Assembly (NCBI RefSeq): GCF_016464365.1
Contig: NZ_JADCUC010000002.1
Location: 124,001 to 188,000, forward strand
Reading direction: 5' to 3'
Length of the DNA: 64,000 nucleotides
DNA from: Sandaracinobacteroides hominis
Lineage (GTDB): Bacteria; Pseudomonadota; Alphaproteobacteria; Sphingomonadales; Sphingomonadaceae
In this document: positions 9,479 through 18,335 of the stretch, in pieces
How the letters are laid out: every line of letters begins with the position of its first letter
How positions within the stretch are numbered: position 1 is the stretch's first letter
Translations under genes and position numbers: made by a program
The notes under the pieces: model-generated
Told to the model about the DNA's origin: nothing
The model's database searches: none
What the model saw: the letters and a program-made list of their open reading frames with translations, nothing else

Positions 9479-11653
9479 TCAGGTGCTGGCCGGTTCCAGC
9501 CTGACCGGGGTGGCCTTGAAGGCGGGCGTCTTGCTTCGGGGGTCGGTGTCGGTGGCGGTGAGGATGTTGGCCTCTGGATAATAGGCGAGGACGGTGCCGG
9601 GGCTGACGTCGAAGGCCTGCAGGCGGACGGATTTCATCCGGCCTTGCGAGGAGACGAGGTCGGCGCGGTCTCCGGGCTGGAAGCCGTGGGCGGCGATGTC
9701 GGCTTCGCGCATCAGGATGGTCCAGCGGTCTGTGGTGGCGCGGTAGCTATCGCGCTCTTCGTAGATGATGGTGTTGAACTGGCCTTCGGAGCGGATGGTG
9801 GCAAGCGTGAGGCCGGTGCGCGGGGCAGGCGTGGGGCGGCAGGCGAAATGCGCCTTGCCGTCTGCGGTGTGGAATTCGGGGGTGTGCAGCAGGCGGCCAC
9901 GGATGTGGAATTCCTGGCGTGCGACGTCGATGTCGGCGAGTTCGGCCATTTCCGGGAGCACGGCGGCAATCGCCTGCCGCAGTTCGCGGTGGCGGGCGAA
10001 GCTGGGCCAGTCGATGGGGCTGGCGGGCATCAGCCGCTGGGCGAGGTCTGCGAGCACGACGGATTCCGGGCGGGTGTGGGCGTGGCGTCGGATGCCGCCG
10101 TCGGAGAGGCGGACATAGTTGAACATCGATTCCTGGGTGGTCGGCTCCCACTCCTCGTCGCGGGCGGTGACGGGGAGGATCAGGCTTTCGCCGTCTCCCA
10201 GCCCGTGCACATGGCCGCGGTTGAGGGTGGTGGTGAGCGCCAGCTGGAAGCCGATGCGGGACATGGCTTCGCGCGCCCACTGGCTGTCCGGGTTCGATTC
10301 GTAGAGGTTGCCGCCCATCAGGATGGCGGCATCGATCCGGCCGGCGTGGGCGGCCTGCATGGCGGCCATGGTGTCGAAGCCCGCTGTGCGGCTGAGCTTG
10401 AGGCCGAAGCGGGCCTCCATGGCGTCGAGGACTTCGGCGGGGAGGACGGGCTTTACGCCGATGGTGCCGATGCCCTGCACATTGCTGTGGCCGCGCAGGG
10501 GCAGAAGGCCGGCGCCGGGGCGGCCGATGTTGCCGGAGAGCAGGGCGAGATTGGCGAGATATTCGACAGTGTCGACGCCGTTCCTGTGGTGGGTGATTCC
10601 CATGCCCCAGGCGAAGACGGCGGATTTCGCGCCGGCGAGCTTGGCGGCGATGCGCTGGATGTCGGCGCGGGAGACGCCGGAGGCGGCCTCTATGCTGGGC
10701 CAGTCGTGGGTGGCGAGGTCGAGCGCGAAGGCTTCATAGTCGGCGGTGTGGGCGGCGACGAAGGCGCGGGCTTCGCGGCCGGATTCGAGGAGCGCCTTGG
10801 CGAGGCCCTTCAGCACGGCGAGGTCGCCGCCGATCATGGGTTGCAGCCAGTCGGAGGCGATATGGTCGCCGCCCCTGGCGAGGCTGCGGATCGATTTCGG
10901 CAGGGCGAAGCGGACGAGGCCGGGTTCCCTTGCCGGGTTCATCACCACGACTTCGCCGCCGCGGTCGCGGATGCCCTTCAGCTTGTGCACGAAGCGGGGG
11001 TGGTTGGAGGCAGGGTTGGCGCCTGCGAGGAGGAGGAAGTCGCAGCTGTCGAGGTCTGCAAGCTCCACTGTTGCCGTGCCGGTGCCGATGGTGCCCTTCA
11101 GCCCTTCGGAGGTGGCCTGATGGCAGTACCAGCTGCAGTTCATGACGTTGCTGGTGCCCCAGGCGCGGGCGAGGAGCTGGAAGAGGAAGCCGGCTTCGTT
11201 GCTGGAGCGGCCGGAGGAATAGAAGAAGCTGCGGGCAGGGGTGGCGCGGGCGAGGCCCTCAGCGGCCTTGGCCATCGCCTCTTCCCAGCTGAGCGGCTGG
11301 AAGCGGTGTGCGCCAGCGGGTTTGTAGATGGGGGTGTCGAGGCGGCCCAGATGTTCGAGTTCGCGGCCGCTATGCCTGCGAAGCTGGGCGAGTGGGGCGG
11401 TGAGTTTTTCGAGCGGGATGCCGGGCTGGATGTCGGTGGATTGGGCCTGAATCGACTTGTTGCAGACGGAGGGAAAGTCGCCCTGCTCGTTGGTCATCCC
11501 GCCCTTCTGGCCGCCCATGCCCAGCCCGCAGGCCTTGCAGCTGTTGTGCGCGGTCAGTGCCTTTGCCGCCTTGCCGAAGCCGATTTCGGCGACGGTGCCG
11601 GCGGCATAGGCGATCTTCGGGAGACCGCCGCCGATGGGAATCCTGTCGCTCAC
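9479..11653 (-). CDS. FdhF/YdeP-family molybdopterin-dependent oxidoreductase
   Basis: A 724-residue protein of the molybdopterin bis-guanine-dinucleotide (formate dehydrogenase-like) superfamily, YdeP branch. Near the N-terminus it has C39-x2-C42 followed by GLGMGGQKGGMTNE, and a further Cys at 64. The stretch NCSWYCHQATSEGL aligns with the metal-ligand region of FdhF, making Cys177 (YCH) the likely Mo/W ligand in place of selenocysteine. The C-terminal part has the usual molybdopterin-binding beta-barrel (GDRADLVSSQGR). Its physiological substrate is unknown; E. coli YdeP is linked to acid resistance, not proven formate oxidation. No fdhD or cofactor-transfer gene is adjacent. It is followed by the truncated ArsR remnant. 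Confidence 0.85.
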   Translation of the reverse strand: MSDRIPIGGGLPKIAYAAGTVAEIGFGKAAKALTAHNSCKACGLGMGGQKGGMTNEQGDFPSVCNKSIQAQSTDIQPGIPLEKLTAPLAQLRRHSGRELEHLGRLDTPIYKPAGAHRFQPLSWEEAMAKAAEGLARATPARSFFYSSGRSSNEAGFLFQLLARAWGTSNVMNCSWYCHQATSEGLKGTIGTGTATVELADLDSCDFLLLAGANPASNHPRFVHKLKGIRDRGGEVVVMNPAREPGLVRFALPKSIRSLARGGDHIASDWLQPMIGGDLAVLKGLAKALLESGREARAFVAAHTADYEAFALDLATHDWPSIEAASGVSRADIQRIAAKLAGAKSAVFAWGMGITHHRNGVDTVEYLANLALLSGNIGRPGAGLLPLRGHSNVQGIGTIGVKPVLPAEVLDAMEARFGLKLSRTAGFDTMAAMQAAHAGRIDAAILMGGNLYESNPDSQWAREAMSRIGFQLALTTTLNRGHVHGLGDGESLILPVTARDEEWEPTTQESMFNYVRLSDGGIRRHAHTRPESVVLADLAQRLMPASPIDWPSFARHRELRQAIAAVLPEMAELADIDVARQEFHIRGRLLHTPEFHTADGKAHFACRPTPAPRTGLTLATIRSEGQFNTIIYEERDSYRATTDRWTILMREADIAAHGFQPGDRADLVSSQGRMKSVRLQAFDVSPGTVLAYYPEANILTATDTDPRSKTPAFKATPVRLEPAST

Positions 11654-11662
11654 CTGTCCATC

Positions 11663-12529
11663 CTACAGGAAGGCGCGGAGTTCCGCGATGAACTGATCGA
11701 ACTGGTCATGGTGGAGCCAGTGGCCGGCGTTTTCATAGACGCTGACGCGGGCGGTGTTGAAATGGGCGAGGCGGCCGTCCTTTTCCGGATTGGAGGCCCA
11801 GCTGTTGGCGCCGTACATCAGCAGCGTCGGCGCGGTGATGCGCGACCACAGCGTTTCGATCTGCGTCTGCGTGATGTCGCTTTCGCTCCAGATGTTGAGA
11901 TAGGGGTCGAACTTCCAGCTGTAGGTGCCGTCCTCGTTCTGGTTGACGCCGTGGATGGTGAGGTGGCGGGCCTGCTCTTCGGAGAGGTGCTTGTTCTCCT
12001 CCATCATCCGCTGCAGCGCCGCTTCCAGCGTGGGATAGCGGCGCGGCGTGCGGGCCGAGGCAGCGCGCTTTCTCTCGACCCAGCTGCGGATGCGCTCGGC
12101 GAAATCCACGGCTTCGCGTTCGGCCAGCATCTGCGGGCTGGCGCCGAGGCCCTCGATGGCGACGAGCTTGCGGATATGGTCCGGAAAGAGGCCGGCGTAG
12201 CGCGTGGCGATGTTGCCGCCCATCGAGTGGGCCACGATAGTGACAGGGGCGAGACGCTGCTGGTGGATCAGCTGGGCGAGATCGTAGATGTAGGTGAGCA
12301 TCTTGTACTCGCCATCGGCCGACCATTGGCTGTCGCCATGGCCGCGCCAGTCGGGCGCGATGATGTGCCAGTCCTTTCGCAGGGCGCGCGCCGTCCAGTC
12401 CCAGTTGCGGCTATGGTCGCGGCCGCCGTGCAGGAGGAGCAGCGGCGGGGCATCAGGGTTGCCCCAGTCGTCGTAGTGCAGTTTCAGCCGCTGCGAGGTG
12501 TAGCTGTGCGAAGTCGGTCCGGTTTCCAT
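11663..12529 (-). CDS. Alpha/beta-fold hydrolase
   Basis: A 288-residue alpha/beta hydrolase. The signs are LLLLHGGRDHSRNWDW (oxyanion HGG region), DWRGHGDS, the nucleophile elbow AHSMGGN (Ser), APTLLMYGANSW near the acid strand, and a final NAGHWLHHDQ giving the catalytic His. I start at the ATG at 12527-12529 (METGPTSHSY). An ATG at 12557-12559 would add ten residues, and longer readings would run into ahpF. The stop lies nine bases before the oxidoreductase start, so these leftward genes may be co-transcribed. Substrate not recognisable; it could be an esterase, haloperoxidase-like or C-C bond hydrolase. Confidence 0.82.
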   Translation of the reverse strand: METGPTSHSYTSQRLKLHYDDWGNPDAPPLLLLHGGRDHSRNWDWTARALRKDWHIIAPDWRGHGDSQWSADGEYKMLTYIYDLAQLIHQQRLAPVTIVAHSMGGNIATRYAGLFPDHIRKLVAIEGLGASPQMLAEREAVDFAERIRSWVERKRAASARTPRRYPTLEAALQRMMEENKHLSEEQARHLTIHGVNQNEDGTYSWKFDPYLNIWSESDITQTQIETLWSRITAPTLLMYGANSWASNPEKDGRLAHFNTARVSVYENAGHWLHHDQFDQFIAELRAFL

Positions 12530-12570
12530 GCCTCTGGCATGTCCACCGGAGCCCGGCATGTCCACAAAAA

Positions 12571-14154
12571 TCAGGCGGCGATGGGTTCTTCGATCGGCTG
12601 CGGCAGGCGGATCATATAGTCGAACGCCGAGAGCGACGCCTTGGAGCCTTCGCCCATGGCGATGACGATCTGCTTGTAGGGAACCGTGGTGCAGTCGCCG
12701 GCCGCGAAGACGCCGGGGACAGAGGTTTCGCCGCGGGCGTTCACTTCGATCTCGCCGTGGCGGGAAAGCGCCAGCGTGCCCTTCAGCCACTCGGTATTGG
12801 GGACGAGGCCGATCTGCACGAAGATGCCTTCGAGCGGGAGGGGGTTCAGCTCCTCGGTGGTGCGGTTCCTCCAGACGAGACCGGTGACGCGCTCGCCATT
12901 GCCCTCGACTTCGGTGGTTTCCGCCGAGGTGAGGATGGTGACGTTGGCGAGGCTGCGCAGCTTGGCTTGCAGCACGGCGTCGGCGCGGAGCTGGCGGTCA
13001 TATTCGATCAGCGTGACATGGGCGACGATGCCGGCAAGGTCGATCGCGGCCTCGACGCCGCTGTTGCCGCCGCCGATGACGGCAACGCGCTTGCCCTTGA
13101 ACAGCGGGCCGTCGCAGTGCGGGCAATAGGCGACGCCCTTGTTGCGATACTGGTCTTCGCCCGGCACGCCCATCTGCCGCCAGCGGGCGCCGGTGGAGAG
13201 GATGACGGTGCGCGACTTGAGGCTGGCGCCGTTTTCGAAGCGGACTTCGACGAGGCCGCCGGGCGTGGGCGCGGGGATCAGCTGGGCGGCGCGCTGGGCC
13301 GACATGATGTCGACCCCATTCTCGCGGACATGGGCTTCCAGCTGGCCGGCCAGTTTCGGGCCTTCGGTGTAGGAAACCGAGATGAAATTCTCGATGCCCA
13401 TGGTGTCGTTGAGCTGGCCGCCGAAGCGCTCGGCAGCTACCCCGGTGGCGATGCCCTTGCGCGCGGAATAGATGGCGGCTGCAGAGCCGGCGGGTCCGCC
13501 GCCCACCACCAGCACGTCGAACGGGGCCTTGGCGGAGAGTTTTTCGGCGGCGCGGGCGTCGGCGTTGCTGTCGAGCTTCGAGACGATCTGGGCGAGGTCC
13601 ATGCGTCCCTGCCCGAAGCTTTCGCCGTTCAGGAAGACGGTGGGGACGGCCATGATCTTGCGCGCCTCGACTTCAGCCGGGAAGACGCCGCCGTCTATGG
13701 CGGTGTGGCGGATGCGCGGGTTGAGGACACTCATCAGGTTCAGCGCCTGCACCACGTCGGGGCAGTTCTGGCAGGAGAGCGAGAAATAGGTTTCGAAGTG
13801 GAAGTCGCCGTCGAGCGCCTGCACCTGTTCGATCAGGTCCTGCGCTTCCCGGCTGGGGTGGCCGCCGACCTGCAGCAGGGCGAGGACGAGCGAGGTGAAT
13901 TCATGGCCCATCGGGATGCCGGCGAAGCGCACGGAGACGTCCGTGCCGATGCGGCGGATGAGGAAGGAGGGCCGGCGCGCGTCGTCGTCGGTGCGGGCAT
14001 AGGAGACGCTGGGCGAGAAGCCGGCGATTTCCTGCAGCAGTTCGGCGAGCTCGGCGGACTTGGCGCTGTCGTCCAGGGAGGCCAGCAGCTCGATGGGGTG
14101 CGTCACCTTCTCCAGATAGGCCTTCAGCTGGGCCGACAGATTGGCATCGAGCAT
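12571..14154 (-). CDS. ahpF: Alkyl hydroperoxide reductase subunit F (AhpF)
   Basis: A 527-residue flavoprotein disulfide reductase that passes electrons from NAD(P)H to AhpC. The N-terminal tandem thioredoxin-fold domain carries C128-Q-N-C131. The C-terminal thioredoxin-reductase part has the FAD motif [12 protein letters not shown], the redox pair C344-P-H-C347 (YCPHCDG) and the second dinucleotide motif [13 protein letters not shown]. Length and order match E. coli AhpF (521). It lies 57 bases downstream of ahpC on the same strand, the usual ahpCF arrangement, and presumably shares its OxyR-type control. The start ATG at 14152-14154 is the only sensible one. Confidence 0.96.
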   Translation of the reverse strand: MLDANLSAQLKAYLEKVTHPIELLASLDDSAKSAELAELLQEIAGFSPSVSYARTDDDARRPSFLIRRIGTDVSVRFAGIPMGHEFTSLVLALLQVGGHPSREAQDLIEQVQALDGDFHFETYFSLSCQNCPDVVQALNLMSVLNPRIRHTAIDGGVFPAEVEARKIMAVPTVFLNGESFGQGRMDLAQIVSKLDSNADARAAEKLSAKAPFDVLVVGGGPAGSAAAIYSARKGIATGVAAERFGGQLNDTMGIENFISVSYTEGPKLAGQLEAHVRENGVDIMSAQRAAQLIPAPTPGGLVEVRFENGASLKSRTVILSTGARWRQMGVPGEDQYRNKGVAYCPHCDGPLFKGKRVAVIGGGNSGVEAAIDLAGIVAHVTLIEYDRQLRADAVLQAKLRSLANVTILTSAETTEVEGNGERVTGLVWRNRTTEELNPLPLEGIFVQIGLVPNTEWLKGTLALSRHGEIEVNARGETSVPGVFAAGDCTTVPYKQIVIAMGEGSKASLSAFDYMIRLPQPIEEPIAA

Positions 14155-14211
14155 GGGGTAACTCCGCAGATTGGGTGGCGCGCTGCCCGGAAGCAGCGCG
14201 CCGGAACAGAC

Positions 14212-14775
14212 TTAGATCTTGCCGACCAGGTCGAGCGAGGGAGCGAGCGTCTTTTCGCCCTCTTCCCACTTCGCCGGGCAGACTTCGCCCGGGTGGGCGC
14301 GGACATAGGCAGCGGCCTTCACCTTGCGGAGCAGTTCGGCGGCGTTGCGGCCGACGCCTTCCGACGTGATTTCGACATACTGGATCACGCCGTCGGGATC
14401 GACGACGAAGGTGGCGCGGTCAGCAAGGCCGGCGCCTTCGCGCATCACGCCGAAGTTGTTGGTGATCTGGCCCGACTGGTCGCCCAGCATGAAATAGCGG
14501 ATCTTGCCGACGGCTGGCGACGTTTCGTGCCAGGCCTTGTGGCTGAAATGCGTGTCGGTGGAGACGGAATAGATTTCCGCGCCCAGCTTCTGGAACTCGC
14601 CGTGCAGGTCGGCCATGTCTTCCAGTTCGGTCGGGCAGACGAAGGTGAAATCGGCCGGGTAGAAGAAGAAGATCGCCCATTTGCCCAGCACGTCGGCTTC
14701 GGTGACCGAGACGAACTTGCCTTCCTTGAAGGCCTGGGCGGAGAAGGGCTTCAGCGAGCTACCGATGATGGGCAT
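14212..14775 (-). CDS. ahpC: Alkyl hydroperoxide reductase subunit C (peroxiredoxin)
   Basis: A 187-residue 2-Cys peroxiredoxin that reduces H2O2, organic hydroperoxides and peroxynitrite. The peroxidatic Cys47 is in FTFVCPTE and the resolving Cys166 in GEVCPAKW. The start MPIIGSSLKPF matches the family, and the ATG at 14773-14775 is preceded by an AAAGGAT ribosome binding site. It heads the ahpCF pair. A plausible sigma-70 promoter and an OxyR-like operator lie just upstream, so peroxide induction is expected. Confidence 0.97.
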   Translation of the reverse strand: MPIIGSSLKPFSAQAFKEGKFVSVTEADVLGKWAIFFFYPADFTFVCPTELEDMADLHGEFQKLGAEIYSVSTDTHFSHKAWHETSPAVGKIRYFMLGDQSGQITNNFGVMREGAGLADRATFVVDPDGVIQYVEITSEGVGRNAAELLRKVKAAAYVRAHPGEVCPAKWEEGEKTLAPSLDLVGKI

Positions 14776-14812
14776 GCAATATCCTTTGCAGATGTGCGTG
14801 AATGCCCGGCGG

Positions 14813-14841
14813 ATATAGGGTGCGGCGCAGCAATCGGCCAA
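14813..14841 (-). promoter_or_regulatory. Candidate ahpC promoter
   Basis: Read leftward, a TTGGCC -35 box (14836-14841) is separated by 17 bases from a CTATAT -10 box (14813-14818), about 38 bases before the ahpC start codon. The -35 is weak, as expected of an activator-dependent promoter, and abuts the OxyR-like half-site at 14841-14844. Confidence 0.5.
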
Positions 14842-14877
14842 TCGATTTAATGGGAAGCCGTAATCGGTTTAGGCGAT
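14841..14877 (-). promoter_or_regulatory. OxyR-like operator upstream of ahpC
   Basis: Read leftward, the site is ATCG-N7-CGAT-N7-TCCC-N7-CGAT. OxyR classically binds four half-sites spaced as ATAG-N7-CTAT-N7-ATAG-N7-CTAT. Here three of four half-sites keep the AT-x-G / C-x-AT form in perfect register over 37 bases, and the last touches the -35 box, where OxyR activates. No oxyR gene is in the window. The match is by spacing and form, not exact consensus. Confidence 0.5.
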
Positions 14878-14932
14878 TAGGCATTTGCTGCGATTGCGGG
14901 ATGTATTGGCAAAATATGTGCCATAAAATGCA

Positions 14933-14965
14933 ACAGGGCCGGCGCCTTGTCGGCGCCGGCCCTGT
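14933..14965 (-). terminator. Strong GC hairpin downstream of asd
   Basis: A perfect 14-base inverted repeat (14933-14946 and 14952-14965) with a five-base loop lies 23 bases beyond the asd stop. Read leftward it is followed by TGCATTTTATG, a poor U-tract. It probably ends asd transcription and insulates the ahpC promoter. Confidence 0.7.
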
Positions 14966-14988
14966 CATTGTTGTTTGCAGAAAGAGGC

Positions 14989-16032
14989 TCAGGCGGCCTT
15001 TTTCAAATGCCTACGGCCCAGCAGTTCGGCGATCTGCACCGCGTTCAGGGCTGCGCCCTTGCGCAGGTTGTCGGATACGCACCACAGGGTGATGCCGTTT
15101 TCCACCGTCGGGTCCTTGCGGACGCGGCTGATGAAGGTGGCATAGTCGCCCACGCACTCGACGGGGGTGACGTATCCGCCGTCTTCGCGCTTATCCACCA
15201 GCATAACCCCGGGGGCTTCGCGCAGCAGGCTTTGCGCCTTGGCGACCGTGATCGGGCGCTCGAACTCGATGGAGATTGCTTCGGAGTGGCCGACGAACAC
15301 GGGCACCCGCACGCAGGTGGCGGAGACCTTGATGTCGGGGGAGAGAATCTTGTTCGTCTCCAGCGCCATCTTCAGCTCTTCCTTGGTGTATCCGTCATAG
15401 CCGGTGTCGGCGCCGACGAAGACATCGATGTGCGGAATGACGTTGAAGGCGATCTGCTTGGTGAACTTGCTCTGCTGCTTCTCGTCGCCCACGAACACGG
15501 CGCGGGTCTGCTCGAACAGCTCGTCCATGCCTGCCTTGCCGGCGCCGGAAACCGACTGATAGGTGGAAACCACCACCCGCTTGATGCCGGCTTCGTCGTG
15601 CAGCGGCTTCAGCGCCACCACCATCTGCGCGGTGGAGCAGTTGGGGTTGGCGATGATGTTGCGCTTTGTATAGCCGTCGATCGCTTCCGGGTTCACTTCC
15701 GGCACGATCAGCGGAACGTCCGGCTCCATGCGGTACAGCGACGAATTGTCGATCACCGTGCAGCCGGCAGCTGCGGCGCGGGGCGCGTGGATCTTCGTCG
15801 GGCCGGAACCTGCGGCGAACAGCGCGATATCCCAGCCGGCGAAATCGAAATGCTCGATACTCTGGACTTTCAGGGTTTTGCCGGTCTCGCCGAAGTCGAT
15901 AATGTCGCCCTGCGAGCGGGGCGAAGCCACGGCCGCAATATCCGCCAGCGGAAATTCCCGCTCGGCGAGGATGTTCAACATTTCGCGGCCCACATTCCCC
16001 GTGGCGCCGACGACGACAACCCGATATCCCAC
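14989..16032 (-). CDS. asd: Aspartate-semialdehyde dehydrogenase
   Basis: A 347-residue NADPH-dependent enzyme that reduces aspartyl phosphate to the semialdehyde, the second step to lysine/diaminopimelate, threonine and methionine. The N-terminal Rossmann motif is VVVVGATGNVGREML, the active-site Cys132 lies in NPNCSTAQM, and SVSGAGKAGMDEL and the CVRVPVFVGHSE segment are typical. I chose the GTG at 16030-16032 (GYRVVVVGATG) because GGAG sits about eight bases upstream and it matches family N-termini; a longer reading to 16116 has no support. lysC is at 53043-54263, in a separate operon. Confidence 0.95.
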   Translation of the reverse strand: MGYRVVVVGATGNVGREMLNILAEREFPLADIAAVASPRSQGDIIDFGETGKTLKVQSIEHFDFAGWDIALFAAGSGPTKIHAPRAAAAGCTVIDNSSLYRMEPDVPLIVPEVNPEAIDGYTKRNIIANPNCSTAQMVVALKPLHDEAGIKRVVVSTYQSVSGAGKAGMDELFEQTRAVFVGDEKQQSKFTKQIAFNVIPHIDVFVGADTGYDGYTKEELKMALETNKILSPDIKVSATCVRVPVFVGHSEAISIEFERPITVAKAQSLLREAPGVMLVDKREDGGYVTPVECVGDYATFISRVRKDPTVENGITLWCVSDNLRKGAALNAVQIAELLGRRHLKKAA

Positions 16033-16087
16033 TTTCTGTCTCCAGTTGATGGCCAGTCCCCCGATGAGCGGTGGAGGCCAGCGCGGG

Positions 16088-16116
16088 GGATTGGCGCAGC
16101 CGGGCTTAACAGTCAA
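16088..16116 (-). promoter_or_regulatory. Candidate asd promoter
   Basis: Read leftward, TTGACT (16111-16116) and CAATCC (16088-16093) are separated by 17 bases, about 55 bases before the asd GTG. The -35 is one base off consensus; the -10 is weak. Confidence 0.35.
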
Positions 16117-16167
16117 CTTAGCTCGGCTGTCTCATGGGATAGTTTTTGGTGGTGGGGAGACCGGAAC

Positions 16168-16743
16168 ATGGCAGAAAATTCCGCTCAGGAGGCGTTGCAG
16201 GAATTTCTTGAAAAGCGCTGGTGGGTGCTGGCCCTTCGCGGCGCGCTGGGCATCGTCTTCGGCATCATCTGCTTTACCAGCCCGGCGATTGCGGCGCTGT
16301 CGCTGCTGTTCGTCTTTGGCGCCTTTGCGCTGGTGGACGGCATCCTGGGTGTGGTTTCCAGCTTTGGCCGGGCGCGGCGTGGCGAACGCTGGGTCTGGCT
16401 GGCGGTGGAGGCGGTTGCTTCGATCATCATCGGCATGCTGGTTCTGACGATGCCGGCGATCTCGATGGTGGTGCTGTTCCTGGTGATCGCCATCAAGGCG
16501 CTGGTTTCCGGCGTGCTGCTGCTGTTTGCCTCGATCAAGCTGGATGGCGAGCATGGGCAGGGCTGGCTGATCGCCGCTGCGCTGTTCAACCTCGCCTTTG
16601 CCGCGCTGATGTTCCTGGCGCCGCTGCTGGGCGCCAAGATCCTTGTCTGGTGGATCGGCATCTGGGCGATCCTGTTCGGGGTCGCCCTGCTGGCCGTCGG
16701 CTTCAAGCTGAAGGGGGCTGCTTCGAAGCTCGCCGCCTCTTAG
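16168..16743 (+). CDS. HdeD/DUF308-family membrane protein
   Basis: A 191-residue protein with about six transmembrane helices: after WWVLALRGALGIVFGIICF come repeated hydrophobic spans separated by short polar loops (GRARRGERW, KLDGEHGQ). The pattern RGxLGIxFGI at the first helix is typical of the HdeD/DUF308 family, named for an E. coli acid-resistance protein whose mechanism is unclear. The ATG at 16168-16170 is preceded by GGGAG. Its last 41 bases overlap the end of the convergent permease gene. A role in stress tolerance is only a family-level guess. Confidence 0.82.
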   Translation: MAENSAQEALQEFLEKRWWVLALRGALGIVFGIICFTSPAIAALSLLFVFGAFALVDGILGVVSSFGRARRGERWVWLAVEAVASIIIGMLVLTMPAISMVVLFLVIAIKALVSGVLLLFASIKLDGEHGQGWLIAAALFNLAFAALMFLAPLLGAKILVWWIGIWAILFGVALLAVGFKLKGAASKLAAS

Positions 16744-17848
16744 GCCTGGCGGGTGGGGGCGGAGTCGGATCGAGCATTTCCTGCTTCGGGTCACCCGGAA
16801 GCGAGGACAGCGATCCGGCCCCCTCCTCCGGCAGCTCCGGATAGGCGAGGAGTTCCTTCACCAGCGTCTGGCCGATCACGGTGAGCGGCACGGCGAGGAT
16901 CACCCCCATCGGCCCCAGCAATACGCCGGCGGCGATCAGCGAGAAGATGGTAAGGGCGGGCGGCAGCTCGGCCATCTTGCTCTGGATCAGCGGGGTGACG
17001 ATGTTGCCCTGGATCTGCTGCACCGCGACGATGACGATCACCGTCAGGATGCCGGTGTCGGTGCTGATCGAGAAACCGATGATGATCGACGGAATGGCGA
17101 CGACGATGGTGCCGAGATAGGGCACGAACTCGCAGATGCCGGCGACCATGCCGATGGCGGGCGCCGCCGGAATGCCGACGAAGGACAGGGCGACGCCGGT
17201 GAAGATCCCGACGAAGACCATGCTGAGGCCCTGCGCCTTCAGCCAGCTGCTGAGGGCGTGGGCGACGGCGCCGACGGTGGCGACGGTCTTGTCGCGGGCG
17301 TGGGGCGGCACGAGGTGGAGCACGCCGCGGCCGTAGAGGCGCGGCTGGGCGGCGAGATAGATGCCGGCGACCACCACCACGACGAGGCTGGTGACCACGG
17401 TGCCGACGCTGCTGGCGATCAGCTGCAGCAGGGAAACGATGCGGCTGCCGTCTGGAATGAAGCCACCGGCGGCCTGGGTGATTTCGCGGCCGAGGCTGCT
17501 GGTTTTCAGCCATTCCTGCGCCCAGGCGAAGGCGCCGGGCAGCTGCTGGGCGAGCAACGCGAACTGATCGAGCATCATGCTGCCGAAGGCCCAGAACACC
17601 AGCGCCAGGAAGATGGCGGGAAGGAGGACGGCCAGCACCAGCGCGACCGGAAACGGGACATGGATGCGGCGCTGCAGCTGGGCGGCGAACTTGTAGAAGA
17701 TGAAGGCGACGAGGGCGGCCGCCATCAGCAGCAGGATGAGATCGGTGAGCCGCCACAGCATCACCGCGCTTCCCACCGCAGCCGCCACTACCATGGTGCG
17801 GCGGAAAATCGTGCCGTCACTGGGGTATTTACCTGATTCTGCCGCCAT
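16703..17848 (-). CDS. AI-2E/PerM-family permease
   Basis: A 381-residue protein with about eight membrane helices and the family's typical C-terminal half (AIGMVAGICEFVPYLGTIV, then GPMGVILAVPL). Homologues include TqsA, which exports autoinducer-2, and Na+/H+ antiporter-like members, so the substrate is not predictable. The ATG at 17846-17848 follows AGGAGACAGGA, a good ribosome binding site; a longer reading upstream to 18109 would overlap the GtrA-like gene on the other strand and has no support. The C-terminus is a proline- and arginine-rich cytoplasmic tail. It overlaps the HdeD-like gene tail-to-tail by 41 bases. Confidence 0.85.
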   Translation of the reverse strand: MAAESGKYPSDGTIFRRTMVVAAAVGSAVMLWRLTDLILLLMAAALVAFIFYKFAAQLQRRIHVPFPVALVLAVLLPAIFLALVFWAFGSMMLDQFALLAQQLPGAFAWAQEWLKTSSLGREITQAAGGFIPDGSRIVSLLQLIASSVGTVVTSLVVVVVAGIYLAAQPRLYGRGVLHLVPPHARDKTVATVGAVAHALSSWLKAQGLSMVFVGIFTGVALSFVGIPAAPAIGMVAGICEFVPYLGTIVVAIPSIIIGFSISTDTGILTVIVIVAVQQIQGNIVTPLIQSKMAELPPALTIFSLIAAGVLLGPMGVILAVPLTVIGQTLVKELLAYPELPEEGAGSLSSLPGDPKQEMLDPTPPPPARPKRRRASKQPPSA

Positions 17849-17924
17849 TCCTGTCTCCTGAAGGCAAGCCATAGCGACATCTGCGGGGTTGACCAATGGG
17901 CGGGGTGCGGCTTGGGGATGGACG

Positions 17925-18308
17925 ATGCCCAACCGCCCGCAATGGATCGGCCAGTCGCTCCGCTTCGGCATGGTGGCGCCCCTTGTCTTCCTGGTGGACT
18001 GGGGCGTGCTGACCGGGCTGTCCCGGCTGGGCATTCCGCCGCTCTGGGGGCGGGTGTTTTCGCTCTCTGCCTCTGTGGGGGCGGGGTTCTTGCTGAACCG
18101 TTTCTTCACGTTTCGCGCCGAGGGGCGGCCGACGCTGCCCGAGTTGGGGCGGTATCTGCTGGCGGCGGGGCTGGGGATGGCCGTGAACTATGGCGTGTTT
18201 GCGCTGCTGCACCGGGCCGGGCTGGCGGATGCGGTGGCGATTGCCGGCGGGATGCTGGCGGCGGCGCTGGTCACCTTTACGCGCTTTCGCGCGATCTTCC
18301 GGAAATGA
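17925..18308 (+). CDS. GtrA-family membrane protein
   Basis: A 127-residue, four-helix membrane protein with the GtrA/DPMS signature: an FGMVAPLVFLVDWGV first helix, the conserved LNRFFTF motif after helix two, and an ELGRYLLAAGLGMAVNYGVF third helix. GtrA-like proteins are thought to flip or hold polyprenyl-linked sugars during cell-envelope glycosylation. No glycosyltransferase partner is adjacent. I start at the ATG at 17925-17927 after GGGGA; a TTG at 17889 would add 12 unlikely residues. Confidence 0.8.
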   Translation: MPNRPQWIGQSLRFGMVAPLVFLVDWGVLTGLSRLGIPPLWGRVFSLSASVGAGFLLNRFFTFRAEGRPTLPELGRYLLAAGLGMAVNYGVFALLHRAGLADAVAIAGGMLAAALVTFTRFRAIFRK

Positions 18309-18313
18309 AAAAT

Positions 18314-18335
18314 GCGCCGGGATCTTTCCCGGCGC
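18314..18335 (-). terminator. Rho-independent terminator for the leftward argG transcript
   Basis: A nine-base perfect stem (18314-18322 and 18327-18335) with a TCTT loop is followed, read leftward, by ATTTTTCATTT. It lies about 200 bases beyond the argG stop and just past the end of the convergent GtrA-like gene. Confidence 0.8.

Noticed and set aside
9356-12619. A 1087-codon rightward open frame opposite the oxidoreductase and hydrolase genes
   Set aside because: Gly/Ala/Val/Asp-rich shadow of the leftward genes, with no motif. The leftward proteins carry clear active-site motifs.
12757-14850. A 697-codon rightward open frame opposite ahpF and ahpC
   Set aside because: Same shadow pattern; the leftward strand encodes textbook AhpF and AhpC.
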